Shown: positions 24,201 to 32,750, counted from the first letter of the stretch. The stretch is 35,135 bases of DNA from Bacteroidaceae bacterium (GCA_017940565.1 JAGAYH010000050.1:1-35135), one strand, 5' to 3'. Made by a program: numbers and translations. The notes: generated from the sequence alone by a model not told the origin.

Positions 24201-24696
24201 CGACTACAAGACGTCCTACGCCGAGTGGTACGAGAAGGAGTTCCGCCACGCCCGCAACATCCAGCCCCAGATTCGCGGCGAACAGAACGTCTTCCGCTAC
24301 CTGCCCCTCAAGGGCGGCATGGTAATGCGCCTCTTCGGTGACGAAGACCTCGACCAGATTGAAATGGTACAGCTCGCCGCCCAGACCGTGGGCACACCGT
24401 TGACCATTTCCGTCGATCCGGCCAACCCCATCGCAGAAAAACTCACCGGCAAGCTCAAGAAAGAAAGCCTCGGCGACTTCTGCGACCGTATCAAGAACTA
24501 TGAGCGCGTGCGCACCATCTCGAAGAACGTGCCCGACGCCGTCTTCGAGGCCGCTGCCCAGTGCGACAAATACATAGCCCAGTCGCTGCCCGTCAAGAAC
24601 GGACGCATCGAGCTGGCGCTATACATCAAGGAGCAGTCCATTGCCAACGAATACCACCGCTACGGCTCACAAATCGAAGTACCCGCAGTGGAGTAA
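21217..24696 (+). CDS. putA: Bifunctional proline dehydrogenase / P5C dehydrogenase
   Basis: A 1159-aa enzyme oxidising proline to glutamate in two steps, with FAD then NAD. The N-terminal 90 residues are helical, with no ribbon-helix-helix DNA-binding domain, so it is not a trifunctional repressor. The proline dehydrogenase barrel (about 140-470) shows the LDMEEYKD strand, VVQAYLPDAW, VKGCNLDMEN and the signature YLVRRMDENTAP (about 418-429). The aldehyde dehydrogenase domain (about 560-1040) has LSPWNFPCAIPCGG, ETGGKN with Glu763, AGQKCSA with catalytic Cys797, and a final QPFGGMKLSAFG. About 110 C-terminal residues resemble the PutA tail. This fused form is normal in Bacteroidetes. The gene is monocistronic with its own promoter and terminator. 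Confidence 0.94.
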   Translation: MAEQRFPTVEEVFSWMRKLYDESYSGLTKTEKNEQHMYGTMVTTPNDKKFIVRMLDETSQVRDRQKLAIRVRDLINQYGIPKFLGWGDRILFWMYQKFAYLPLFNWVSVPIIKWRLRRDTSRVIIDQARPNLTRHLAERFEENIGQNVNLLGEVVLGDGEADKRYYSYLDALKEPDINYISVKISGIYAQTHALNYKECFPELVRRMSELYQAAIDNPYTDPEGVKRAKFVNLDMEEYKDAHLTMKLFKEVLSLPQFKNYEAGIVVQAYLPDAWDFQTELLEFAKARVADGGAPIKMRIVKGCNLDMENIVSDLRGWPNPVRPDKTEVDANYLHIIERGLKPENARVLHIGMASHNLFTISYAYLLTEMYQTPKDCFCFEMLEGMANHVWRAQKKLGNHVILYTPVVKKEHFLNAISYLVRRMDENTAPDNFLTHSFSLKPDTKEWKELEQQFINAYNMKDSITHIPTRVQDRNQPYVGQEPRDEMINEPDTDFDRFCNQEWVEKIFAKWKSQGQMTGDKAEWGDWKPGDLLPTQIGAELVYNDDRAKYFDRSQDGDVIVCEMSRANKEQTEKILAIAEADPGGWRNTSIEERHQIMYRAANILGEMRGDLNGSMCAITGKTVEEGDVEVSEGIDYCRFYTTTMKKYAALDDIEMKAKGTVLVLSPWNFPCAIPCGGVVAALASGNTCILKPATVAAPVAWLFAKAFWEAGVPKEALQVIIADREATPLLTSSPVVKHIILTGGTETAQSIAHANPRKPLSAETGGKNVMILTAQCDRDHAIMNACRSAFGNAGQKCSACSILLVERSVYNDPVFFEKLKDCASSLKVGGVWNAGNIVGPMITNQNDKLLQAFTLEPGEKWLIAPEFVDEKKFILKPTVKYDVKPSSFTFRTELFAPLLAVTPYDTLEEAVDLVNGLDYGLTSGIQTLDEQEQKYWKDHIQAGNLYINRGITGAIVNRQPFGGMKLSAFGPGLKAGGPNYCGQFMYITDKPGSTTDYKTSYAEWYEKEFRHARNIQPQIRGEQNVFRYLPLKGGMVMRLFGDEDLDQIEMVQLAAQTVGTPLTISVDPANPIAEKLTGKLKKESLGDFCDRIKNYERVRTISKNVPDAVFEAAAQCDKYIAQSLPVKNGRIELALYIKEQSIANEYHRYGSQIEVPAVE

Positions 24697-24723
24697 CGGC
24701 AACTGGCCGTCCCCCGTTTTACC

Positions 24724-24763
24724 ATCCGGCATCCTGCGCCCCCGCAGGGTGCCGGATTTTTTA
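24724..24763 (+). terminator. putA intrinsic terminator
   Basis: Arms 24724-24738 and 24743-24757 (ATCCGGCATCCTGCG, one T-G wobble) around CCCC, then TTTTTT. It lies 27 nt after the putA stop. Confidence 0.85.
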
Positions 24764-24766
24764 TGC

Positions 24767-25072
24767 CGGCCCAGCCTTTCCGACGGGTCGGCTTTGCCCA
24801 AAAAATTTACTATTCCCCACTGACTTGGCGTTGTGAGCAAAGAATCTACGGAACACAAATAGATGCCATTAGGCACGCTGTTTCTGCTTTCCCACCAGAT
24901 GCAATGCATACACCGGCTGCAAAGTTACAACATTTATCCACCCCCTCTAAGCACATTGCCGTTAATTTGCCACTACTATTTTCCACTACGCTAACATTCA
25001 GTCTATACAAAGAATCAGACGGAGCCAACTGGCCCCGCCTGCAAATAACAAGAATTATCATTCTCCTTTTGT
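24767..25072. other. Intergenic region between putA and the protease operon
   Basis: An approximately 300-nt convergent spacer, GC-rich near putA and AT-rich towards the operon. A TAACTTTG-type -7 box points leftwards at 24920-24927, but no credible gene follows it before the putA terminator. I see no strong intrinsic terminator for the operon on the minus strand; only a poor inverted repeat lies near 25050-25075. Confidence 0.4.
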
Positions 25073-25261
25073 TTAATCAGGCATGTTTTGTTTAAACGTA
25101 GATTCTTCTTGCCAGGGAAAGTATTCATTCTTCCATGGCTTTGTGTTCCATTTATTCGAGCCAATCTCACCATCAATGGTTCCACTCACGTTCACTAATA
25201 GTGGCTCGCTGCTTATACTGATTATTTCAATGACCGGGGGTACGTAATTTGGTTTCATCAT
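25073..25261 (-). CDS. Short 62-aa peptide, last gene of the protease operon
   Basis: No domain is recognised. The sequence starts MKPNYVPPVIEIISISSEPL, continues LVNVSGTIDGEIG, and ends in a Trp/Lys/Glu-rich tail (NTKPWKNEYFPWQEE) with no signal peptide. From memory, unverified, Prevotella-type genomes carry many unannotated short peptides with this plan: a basic start, a P..E/T..V..... segment, LL..SG, then a Gly/Asp/Trp-rich tail. It starts 7 nt after the cohesin-like gene, the same gap that separates the two genes before it, so it is probably translated from the same mRNA. It could be a substrate, propeptide-like regulator or signal handled by the operon's protease; that is inference. A second Met directly follows the first. 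Confidence 0.6.
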   Translation of the reverse strand: MMKPNYVPPVIEIISISSEPLLVNVSGTIDGEIGSNKWNTKPWKNEYFPWQEESTFKQNMPD

Positions 25262-25268
25262 AACTTTT

Positions 25269-26714
25269 TTATTTCACTACGTATTTTAATCCATTTATCA
25301 CATATATGCCAGGAGCGACCTGAACACTATAGCTTTCGCCTGCTAAAAGCTTTCGTTCTTTAATAACTTTGCCATCTATAGTTACAATCTTCGCACGGAC
25401 CGATTCTTCAGTAGAAAGTATCAGCGTATGCTTTCTTACCATAACCCTTAGGCCAGACCGTTCTTGATTTTCTATTCCAGAATACCCGTCCATAAGATGA
25501 CGGACAGACAAACTTGAAACATCGGCCTTTGTATTCAAAAACGCACGGAAGGGTTTGGAGTAGGCTGTTTCTGAACAAATGCCAAACCCCGTGCCATTAG
25601 GCCGCAGTGCAAACATACCGGTCAATTCACCTGGAGACATGTGCCTGTAAACTCCTATAAAATCTCTGTCGCATGGCATCTTCGGGGTTGCCGGTATGAC
25701 TACATTCGAGCCCGTAAATGTCACGTCACCTGCTTCGGCTTTGAAGATATACGGATTGTTCGCAGCCATAGACGTCGTCGGTGCAAATTCCACTTCCCGT
25801 GCCTCCACATCCAATGATACATATTTTTCCACGCTTACGTTTTCAGGTATTGATGCAGCAAACGGCAAACAGATGGAATACCATCCGGTATTACCAAGAG
25901 TTCGCGTGTAGCTGACACTTCCAGCGGTAAAAGCTTTTGGCACGCCGAAGTGATGTCCGTCTGTTATTACCATATTCTCTATATTGCCATTCACAACTAC
26001 ATTGTTCTCGTTAGCCAACTGGCTGCCTTCTGCTACATAAACCAACGTATTGGGATTACCAGTGGTCAGAGTTCCTTCTGCGACATCAAGAGTTTCGGTC
26101 AAATCAATAGAAGTTATCGTTTCATTTTCATTCAAAGCCAGACTCCAGTCTTCTAACGATTCTAGGGTGAAGTCGCCCTGAAGTTTCAGAGCAGTTTCAT
26201 CCGTACTGCCCACCAACACACTGCATGTATAGTCCTCGGCATGGAAAGAAGTGCTATTATCCCGACCCATATAAATATTTTTCATATCTATATTATACAG
26301 GCCGGCTTTCGTAGCTTTAAATGTGATTTCCACTACGGCTCCGCTCTCATTCTTGAAGTTAGTATTCGCACCGGAATACACCAAGATACGCAAGGCACCG
26401 TCAGATTGTGATTCAGTATCAAGCGTATGACTCCATTCGGTACGACTTTTCTTTGTTAATCGGTCATATACTAGGTCTATCAATTCCCAACCGTCTTCTT
26501 TTACTATTTCTATTCCTTCGGGCAGATACAGGTCGGTCTGAAAATTGCAGAACTGTTCGCCTGGGTTATTCAGTTCCACACTCACGGTTTTTTCTTCATT
26601 CACTTCCATAGTAAAGGAAGGAATCACAAGATTAACCCCACTCTCTGCATGCGAAGCGATGCCACCTATCAGCAGTGACATAATTGCAATTGCTTTACAA
26701 CTTATATGTTTCAT
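25269..26714 (-). CDS. Secreted cohesin-like protein with T9SS-like C-terminal tail
   Basis: A 481-aa exported protein with a signal peptide of about 24 residues ending SHA. Residues about 27-165 resemble a cohesin module: VIPSFTMEVNEEKTVSVELNN opens it, LYLPEGIEIV follows, then GALRILVYSGANTNFKNESGAVVEITFKA, the strand pattern seen in the neighbouring protein. The middle (about 165-400) is a beta-rich region of a type common in Bacteroidales surface proteins, including GWYSICLPFAASIP. The last 75 residues (KVIKERKLLAGESYSVQVAP then GIYVINGLKYVVK) resemble a T9SS type A sorting domain, so the protein is likely secreted by T9SS and surface-bound. It contains no dockerin. It lies 7 nt after the three-cohesin gene, in an operon. 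Confidence 0.75.
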   Translation of the reverse strand: MKHISCKAIAIMSLLIGGIASHAESGVNLVIPSFTMEVNEEKTVSVELNNPGEQFCNFQTDLYLPEGIEIVKEDGWELIDLVYDRLTKKSRTEWSHTLDTESQSDGALRILVYSGANTNFKNESGAVVEITFKATKAGLYNIDMKNIYMGRDNSTSFHAEDYTCSVLVGSTDETALKLQGDFTLESLEDWSLALNENETITSIDLTETLDVAEGTLTTGNPNTLVYVAEGSQLANENNVVVNGNIENMVITDGHHFGVPKAFTAGSVSYTRTLGNTGWYSICLPFAASIPENVSVEKYVSLDVEAREVEFAPTTSMAANNPYIFKAEAGDVTFTGSNVVIPATPKMPCDRDFIGVYRHMSPGELTGMFALRPNGTGFGICSETAYSKPFRAFLNTKADVSSLSVRHLMDGYSGIENQERSGLRVMVRKHTLILSTEESVRAKIVTIDGKVIKERKLLAGESYSVQVAPGIYVINGLKYVVK

Positions 26715-26721
26715 ATTCTTT

Positions 26722-28806
26722 TTAGTTATTAGTTCTTCCTAAGACAAGATTGACTTCACCGGAAAGGTCATCCACACGTATTACACCGTCGCCGTTTATG
26801 TCGGCAGCCTTAAAGATTAGGCCTTCGGTATTTCTTCCCATGATGAAGTTTACAACACCGGAAATATCGGCTACGTTTATCAATCCGTCATTGTTGACGT
26901 CTCCCAACAGATATTTAATCACCTTAAAGGAAGACTGTGTGTCTGCACCAGCATATTTGTCAGCCAAATCACCTGTGCCTAGTTTAATGTTCTTGACCTG
27001 GACATTGTAAGTGCCTTCTACCACTTCGTCATTGACGGGTTTCATCTTTATTGTCACGATGTCGCCTTCACCGGCAGCGATGCCATTGCCGTCGAGCAGG
27101 TAGCAGAAGTAGCGAATCGTATTGTCACTTATCTGGCGCGAAGTTACGGTCATTCCCTCGGCACGGGCTGTCACTTCGGTATTGTTATCATACGGTTCAT
27201 AGACGGTATTCGGATAAATCACGTCAAACTGGATACCCGAAATAGCGTCGTACGTATTGATGGCTACTTGAATTTTCAAGTCTTCGTCATTATACACGTC
27301 CGGTGTAGCCACCTCAAAGTAGTTCGGCGCGAACCGGCTGCCCGTCACCTGTACGTTGGTCAGGCGCTGGTCGGGATCATTGCTGTAGATTTGCATCGTG
27401 GCATTGAACGCCGTTTCCTCAACACTGCCGTAAACCACCGTTATCTGCGTATTGCCGTTGGCTGCGATGGTCAGGGGTAGCGTTTCTTTGATTGACAGAT
27501 TTTCGTTGTCAAACACCACGCGGTTCACCGTCAGCGGCACATTGCCATAATTTCGGATAACGAAAGTCTTTTCTGCCGGTTCTGTCACCGACACACTGCC
27601 GAAGTCCAACCGGTTGCTCACATTGATACGTGGACTCTTGATAGTGATTTGTCCGCCATACACGGCCGACACCACGTTCTCCACCTTGTTGTTGATGGTG
27701 GCGGAGAGCACCGTTTTCGTCGGAGTCCATTTCAGGCCATTGCGGCCGACGAGTTTCACTTTGAATGAACCAATCTCACCGTCGTTGCCAACTAGGGCTT
27801 TGTCCGACGGCGAATAGGCCAGCATACGCAGTGTCTTGCCGTTGAGCGACACCGACGACACATGGTCCACCTTGCGGTCGGAGAGCGTGAAACTGCCCTC
27901 CACATATTCCAACTGGTCGGGCATCTCAAATTCCACCTGATAGCCGCTGATGGCATCCATGTTGTTCATCGTCATACTCACGGTCACCTCCTCGTCCGAA
28001 ATGCCCGACACCGGTTGCACGTGCAGTTCGTTCACGGCAAAGGGGTCGGCTTTCAGCGTGATGGTGTTCAGTTTCGAGATGCTGTTGCATACCACTTTCA
28101 GCGTGCGTTCCGTGTGGCCACGCTCCACAGGGGCGTAGGTCACGTTAAGCGTCTGCGAACGGCCTGGGGCCACAGTCACGGGCAGTGCCGTCGTGCTCGA
28201 CCAGACATTCACGTCAGAGAACGTCAGTCCCGTAATCTCCAGGTTGGCGTTACCCGTGTTCGTCACCGTCACCGTCTGGGTATAGGTGCTGCGTATGGGC
28301 ACCCTTCCGAAGTCCACCGTCATGGTGCTGTACTGTGCCTTGGCACACTTGACGGTCACGGTGCCGTTCTCTTCGTTACAGGGCAGTTCATTGCCACTGG
28401 GGTCTGTCAGTTTCAGTTTCGAGGGTGCCAGTGTCGTGCTTTTCGGTTGGCTGCCCAGTTTCAGCCGTATCGTGGCCACTTCGCCACTGCTGCCGCTCAT
28501 GGCGGTCATGCCCAGCGAATAGACCAGCACATTCAGCACGCCGTCTTTCACGCCCACGGTCAGTGCGTGGTCCGTGCAGCGGCTACCCAGTTGGCCGGAA
28601 CCTTCCACCAGCGTCAGGTTGTCGCCCAGCGGCAGGCTCACCTGCAGCGACGACACGGCGTCGGTGTTCTCCAGCGTGAGACTCACCGTCACCTCGCCGT
28701 CGGGTTCGCCTTCGGCTGACGATATAGTTAGACGGTTGTCCGCCCAGGCTCCCGTGGCGAAGCACAGGAGCAGGGCAAACAACAGATATACTCTTCGTTT
28801 GTTCAT
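26722..28806 (-). CDS. Scaffoldin-like protein: three cohesin-like modules, ASH-like domains, dockerin
   Basis: A 694-aa exported protein (signal peptide ending AWA, about residue 22). Three cohesin-like modules are visible, starting LTISSAEGEPDGEVTVSLTL (about 26-150), LHVQPVSGISDEEVTVSMTM (about 260-385) and FEVATPDVYNDEDLKIQVAI (about 498-625). Each has a D(A/A)(V/I)S..Q...P pattern and a late GEV/I-type strand. Between them sit two ASH/choice-of-anchor-D-like segments (VDFGRVPI..TYTQTVTVTNTGNANLEITG and LDFGSVSV). The C-terminus is a dockerin with GDVNNDGLINVADISGVVNF and ADINGDGVIRVDDLSGEVNL. Carrying both module types it could bridge dockerin proteins and a further anchor. The ATG overlaps the protease stop (ATGA, 28803-28806). 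The cohesin call rests on strand pattern, not a search. Confidence 0.75.
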   Translation of the reverse strand: MNKRRVYLLFALLLCFATGAWADNRLTISSAEGEPDGEVTVSLTLENTDAVSSLQVSLPLGDNLTLVEGSGQLGSRCTDHALTVGVKDGVLNVLVYSLGMTAMSGSSGEVATIRLKLGSQPKSTTLAPSKLKLTDPSGNELPCNEENGTVTVKCAKAQYSTMTVDFGRVPIRSTYTQTVTVTNTGNANLEITGLTFSDVNVWSSTTALPVTVAPGRSQTLNVTYAPVERGHTERTLKVVCNSISKLNTITLKADPFAVNELHVQPVSGISDEEVTVSMTMNNMDAISGYQVEFEMPDQLEYVEGSFTLSDRKVDHVSSVSLNGKTLRMLAYSPSDKALVGNDGEIGSFKVKLVGRNGLKWTPTKTVLSATINNKVENVVSAVYGGQITIKSPRINVSNRLDFGSVSVTEPAEKTFVIRNYGNVPLTVNRVVFDNENLSIKETLPLTIAANGNTQITVVYGSVEETAFNATMQIYSNDPDQRLTNVQVTGSRFAPNYFEVATPDVYNDEDLKIQVAINTYDAISGIQFDVIYPNTVYEPYDNNTEVTARAEGMTVTSRQISDNTIRYFCYLLDGNGIAAGEGDIVTIKMKPVNDEVVEGTYNVQVKNIKLGTGDLADKYAGADTQSSFKVIKYLLGDVNNDGLINVADISGVVNFIMGRNTEGLIFKAADINGDGVIRVDDLSGEVNLVLGRTNN

Positions 28807-31800
28807 CGTTTCACCTTTACACCGTCAACAATGTAAACACCCTTCGGCTGGTTCTTCAAGGCCTTGGCAAAGTTGGCCACCTTCATACCGGCGGTATTAT
28901 ACACGCCCTGTGTCTTGGCGTTGGCCTTTACCTGCTCTATTCCGGTGCTCTCGCCCAGTTCCACCAGCACGTTGTGGCCGGTAGCATCGCTCAGACGCAG
29001 GCCACTCAGTTCAGCGTCGCCCAGGTGCAGCAGGGCGTGCTTGCCCGGAGCCAGTGTCTTGCCGTTGAGGTTGTAGGCCAGCATCAGGTATTCGTTGTCC
29101 GACAGCCAGGCCGAAGTGTTCTCAAAGCCTTTCAGGTCGTCGGCCACCGTCAGCGGCTGGTCACGCCGTGCGTTCACCGTCACCTGCACACCGGCCAGGG
29201 CCACGGGGCTCTCCACATACAGCGTGCCGTTTTCCACCGTATAGGTGGCCGTGGCTTCTGCCAGGGCGGCTACCGGCTGGTTTGGATGGAGGATGGTCTG
29301 GATGATACCGATCACGTCGAGGATGTCGATGTCCTCGTCCACGTTCATGTCAGCGGCTTCATAGATAAAGGGCTTGGGGTCCATGCCGGCGGCATAGTTC
29401 ACCGTCGTGATGACGTCGGCCACGTCCACGTCACCGCTGCCGTTGGCGTCGCCGCGCGTGCTGGTCAGCGGCGTGGCGGCCACCACGTTCGAGATGTCGT
29501 ATTCCTGCAAGTCGGTGCTCAATACCTTATAATAATAGTAATATGTCTCGCCCGGCGTTACCTCGTAGTCGGTGTAGTCCGTGGCCTCGATGTCCAGAAT
29601 CTGCTGGTTCAGGCGCACGGTGTCCACGACCATGATAGTGTCGCGGCCGACGATTTTCTGATACGGCTCACCGTAGCGATAGACATTGAAGCCCATGGCG
29701 TCCTCGAAGTCGTTGTTCTCGTTGTTCCATGTCAACTTCACGCGGCCCAAGCCGGCTTCGGCGGCGAAGCCCGTCGCCATGGAGCCGGCGGCTTGGATGG
29801 GCACATTGAAACGTGTCTTTTCGTAGGGAATCTCGAAGTATTCGTTGTCCTCGGCGCCATAGACGTAGATGCGGTTCACGCCGTCGCTCTTTGTCTTGCC
29901 CGTAATGGTCTTATAGGCCGTGTAGATGGTGCCGTCCTCGTTCCATGAGCCGTCCTCGTTCACGGCCTGCTGGGTGTAGGGCTCACGCACACCGAAGGAG
30001 ATTTGCGGGGCTACGGCTTTGTTCATCGGGCGGTTGAAATAGACTTCAAACTTATGACGGCCCACGCCCAGCGGGGCCAGGTCTTCATATTCGTCCTGAG
30101 CGTCCTTGCCATTGACCATCACTTTCCAGACGATACCGTGGGCCTCGGCATAGGGTCGGTCGGGCATATTGCTAAGGTCGATTTTACCAAAGCCACCTCC
30201 ATTACCCATTTCATAAATATATGGGCGAACGAAATCTTCTCGACTGGTTCCTAAATAAGAGGGAAACTCTGAATGATTTATTTGAGGTTTATTTCTTATA
30301 TAGCTAATAATATATTTTGTTACTCGCTCTTTATTATTAAAATAATTATTCCACTTCATTGAACTATAGTTAGGAAGAACATTAAGTTCATTTGTCGAAT
30401 TATTTACTATATTTGTATATTTCATCAATGATGCTGCGTTACCTATACTTGAGTTTATATTATTAATATAATTATTGCATTCGCCTTCTGCATTAAGAGA
30501 ATAGGAATGAGATTGGCCAAGTTCAATAACACAGTTACTCATATGTGGCGAATGAAGTCCTGTACCTGATACAAAGTTATCGTCAATTCTGATATTATAT
30601 AATTTACAATAAGATATTGTATCCCATTGATGAACTCGAATAGAAGCCCAGGGACCTTGCCCTGCACGATTTATAAACACTATAGGTTTCTCTGGTGTAC
30701 CTTTTGATATAAATGTACCAAATGAAGTAATATTTTTACCTTTAGCAAATTCGAGACGCGTTCCTGGCTCGATGGTAAAAGTGACTCCTTCTAGAATGCC
30801 AATATCATCGTTTACATAGTAAACGTGGTCTGCAGTGAGCGTGGAGTCCTTATCTATGAATCCGCTAATCTTTACCACGTTATTTACCACCAATGTGACA
30901 GGCCACTCCCAAACGGTTTCGGGGTCGGCATTACAGAAAGCCTGAATCTTCAATTTGATATGTCGGCGGTCGGCCACATGATTGGCGACCTTTACCTTTA
31001 GCGGATTGAGGCTGACACCCCGTCCGTAGGCATCGAGGTGGAGACCGAAATCGACTTCATCCGTCAGGAACTCAACCAAAGAAGCATCTTCGTATTCGTC
31101 ACCCATAGCGAGGCGCAGGGTGATGTCGGAAGCCTCGCCAAAGGTGGTGCGGAGCACAGGGTAAATGGTCACTGTTTCGCCAGCATCGACCTCACCATCG
31201 TCGCTGTAATCCGCCTCGGTTTCCTCACCGAGTTCTTTGCGGTCGCGCAACTGCATCTTCACTAAATCAAGTTCGGCAGGACGCTCGCTCATGCGGAAGG
31301 CCTGGGCGATGTTGTCGGTATGGAGCAGGTCCCCCCAAAGGATTTCCTGCGAATCGTAGTCCTTCACCATCTGCAAGGCAGAAATGGCACCGGCCACCAG
31401 CGGCGCAGCCATGGAGGTACCGTTCAATGCCTTGTATTTACCACCCGGAATGGTGCTAAGAATGTCCACCCCAGGGGCTTTCAGTTCGTAATTAAATCCA
31501 TCAGGGTCTTGAAACGAGGAAACGGCTGAATAGTTAGGCCCGTCACAGTCGTAGTTACTGAAACCGGCCAATCCATCCGATTGATTGGTGGCCTGAACTC
31601 CCAGCACAAATGAATAGGCGGCAGGGAACATCGGGCCATAAGGTTTCGTTGGATCGCACACTGGAAGTATTTGCATACCATCATTACCTGCAGCCGCTAC
31701 GATGACAACCGTCTGGTAGGCCCGCTCCAGCGCCTGGCGCAGGGCACGGCTGTTGGCGTAGGTGCCCAGTGAGAGATTGAGCACCGTGGCACCATTCTGC

Positions 31801-32750
31801 ACGGCGTAGTCGATACCCTTTACGATAGTGGCCACGTCGCCCGAACCGTCGCTCTGCATCACCGTAATGGGCATGATGAGGGCCTGCGGGTTGGCACCGA
31901 CAATGCCGATGTCGTTGTTGCTGGCTGCCGCGATGCCGGCCACATGGGTGCCGTGCATGTTGTAGTCGCGGATAACGCCGGTATTATTGATGAAATCCCA
32001 CCCGTGGACGTCGTTCTTGAAGCCATTGTTGTCGTTGTCGTAGCCACTCTCGCCGTCAGCCTCGGCCTGATTGGTCCAAAGGTTATCGACCAGGTCGGGA
32101 TGCTCGGTATCGACACCGGTGTCGAGGATGGCGATGACGGGACGCTTTTTGTTGAGGATGGGCTGCTGCCACAGGGTCTTCACGCCGTAACGCTCCAGGC
32201 CCCACTGCTGGCTGGTGAAGGGGTTGGCCTCGGTAGCGGCAATGACCTCGTCGGTGGTTTCCACATCGGCCATGATATAAACTTTATAGTTCGGCTCGGC
32301 AAACTCCACCTCGTTGAGGGCCTTCAACTGGTCGGCGAGCATCACCGTGGAATCGGGCGCGGCCGAAGGAATCTGCACCTCGTAAAGTTGGCTGAGGTTT
32401 TTGTCTTCAATCACCTGACCGTTGTAGGCCTTGGAACGGGCCAACGGCCGGTTGGGCTTTTCGTTGGGGAGCACCTTTTCCATCTTGGTGGCTCCGAAGG
32501 CTTTGAGCACGGCATCAACGCTCTTGACACTGGCCGAAACCGATTTGCTCTTGCTCTGGATGCTTACAGAAGAGGCATCCTTGAACTTTACCAACACTTG
32601 CCCGGGCACGAAGTCGTAACGCGACGCGGCCCCTTGGGCGATTTTGTTTACGGCATCCTCGTTGTCATTCGACACTTGGGCGGATGTTGACACACTTGCT
32701 ACAAAGAGTAGCAGGGGCAATAGCCTAAATAAAAAACTAAACTTTTCCAT
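28803..32750 (-). CDS. Secreted S8 subtilisin-like protease with FN3, dockerin and sorting-like tail
   Basis: A 1315-aa serine protease. I take the ATG at 32750, giving MEKFSFLFRLLPLLLFVASV and cleavage near SAQ; an in-frame ATG at 32786 adds 12 polar residues. After an inhibitor-like propeptide (about 45-160), the S8 triad is complete: Asp210 in AILDTGVD, His266 in HGTHVAGIAA, Ser446 in NGTSMAAPLVAG. Next come a beta-sandwich region, an Asn-rich parallel-beta-like segment (about 633-857), an FN3 domain (about 995-1095), a dockerin (GDANGSGDVDVADVITTVNY with a degenerate second loop MNVDEDIDILDVIGII), a cohesin-like strand region, and a tail ending PKGVYIVDGVKVKR. Nucleotides about 30180-30870 are far more AT-rich than both sides. 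It is first in the four-gene operon, with ATGA overlap to the scaffoldin-like gene. Confidence 0.9.
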   Translation of the reverse strand: MEKFSFLFRLLPLLLFVASVSTSAQVSNDNEDAVNKIAQGAASRYDFVPGQVLVKFKDASSVSIQSKSKSVSASVKSVDAVLKAFGATKMEKVLPNEKPNRPLARSKAYNGQVIEDKNLSQLYEVQIPSAAPDSTVMLADQLKALNEVEFAEPNYKVYIMADVETTDEVIAATEANPFTSQQWGLERYGVKTLWQQPILNKKRPVIAILDTGVDTEHPDLVDNLWTNQAEADGESGYDNDNNGFKNDVHGWDFINNTGVIRDYNMHGTHVAGIAAASNNDIGIVGANPQALIMPITVMQSDGSGDVATIVKGIDYAVQNGATVLNLSLGTYANSRALRQALERAYQTVVIVAAAGNDGMQILPVCDPTKPYGPMFPAAYSFVLGVQATNQSDGLAGFSNYDCDGPNYSAVSSFQDPDGFNYELKAPGVDILSTIPGGKYKALNGTSMAAPLVAGAISALQMVKDYDSQEILWGDLLHTDNIAQAFRMSERPAELDLVKMQLRDRKELGEETEADYSDDGEVDAGETVTIYPVLRTTFGEASDITLRLAMGDEYEDASLVEFLTDEVDFGLHLDAYGRGVSLNPLKVKVANHVADRRHIKLKIQAFCNADPETVWEWPVTLVVNNVVKISGFIDKDSTLTADHVYYVNDDIGILEGVTFTIEPGTRLEFAKGKNITSFGTFISKGTPEKPIVFINRAGQGPWASIRVHQWDTISYCKLYNIRIDDNFVSGTGLHSPHMSNCVIELGQSHSYSLNAEGECNNYINNINSSIGNAASLMKYTNIVNNSTNELNVLPNYSSMKWNNYFNNKERVTKYIISYIRNKPQINHSEFPSYLGTSREDFVRPYIYEMGNGGGFGKIDLSNMPDRPYAEAHGIVWKVMVNGKDAQDEYEDLAPLGVGRHKFEVYFNRPMNKAVAPQISFGVREPYTQQAVNEDGSWNEDGTIYTAYKTITGKTKSDGVNRIYVYGAEDNEYFEIPYEKTRFNVPIQAAGSMATGFAAEAGLGRVKLTWNNENNDFEDAMGFNVYRYGEPYQKIVGRDTIMVVDTVRLNQQILDIEATDYTDYEVTPGETYYYYYKVLSTDLQEYDISNVVAATPLTSTRGDANGSGDVDVADVITTVNYAAGMDPKPFIYEAADMNVDEDIDILDVIGIIQTILHPNQPVAALAEATATYTVENGTLYVESPVALAGVQVTVNARRDQPLTVADDLKGFENTSAWLSDNEYLMLAYNLNGKTLAPGKHALLHLGDAELSGLRLSDATGHNVLVELGESTGIEQVKANAKTQGVYNTAGMKVANFAKALKNQPKGVYIVDGVKVKR

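Noticed and set aside
21538-24249. A 903-codon open frame on the minus strand, antisense to putA
   Set aside because: putA on the plus strand is a complete, motif-verified gene. The antisense frame is Gly/Val/His/Glu-rich with no domain pattern, an effect of GC-rich codon use suppressing stops.
24667-24909. An 80-codon minus-strand frame starting just after a TAACTTTG-type box
   Set aside because: It runs through the putA terminator into the putA 3' end, and has no recognisable pattern; the box lacks a -33 partner.
27862-29948. Long plus-strand frames antisense to the scaffoldin-like and protease genes
   Set aside because: They are His/Arg/Val-rich shadows of the genuine minus-strand operon, which has signal peptides, domains and coupled starts.
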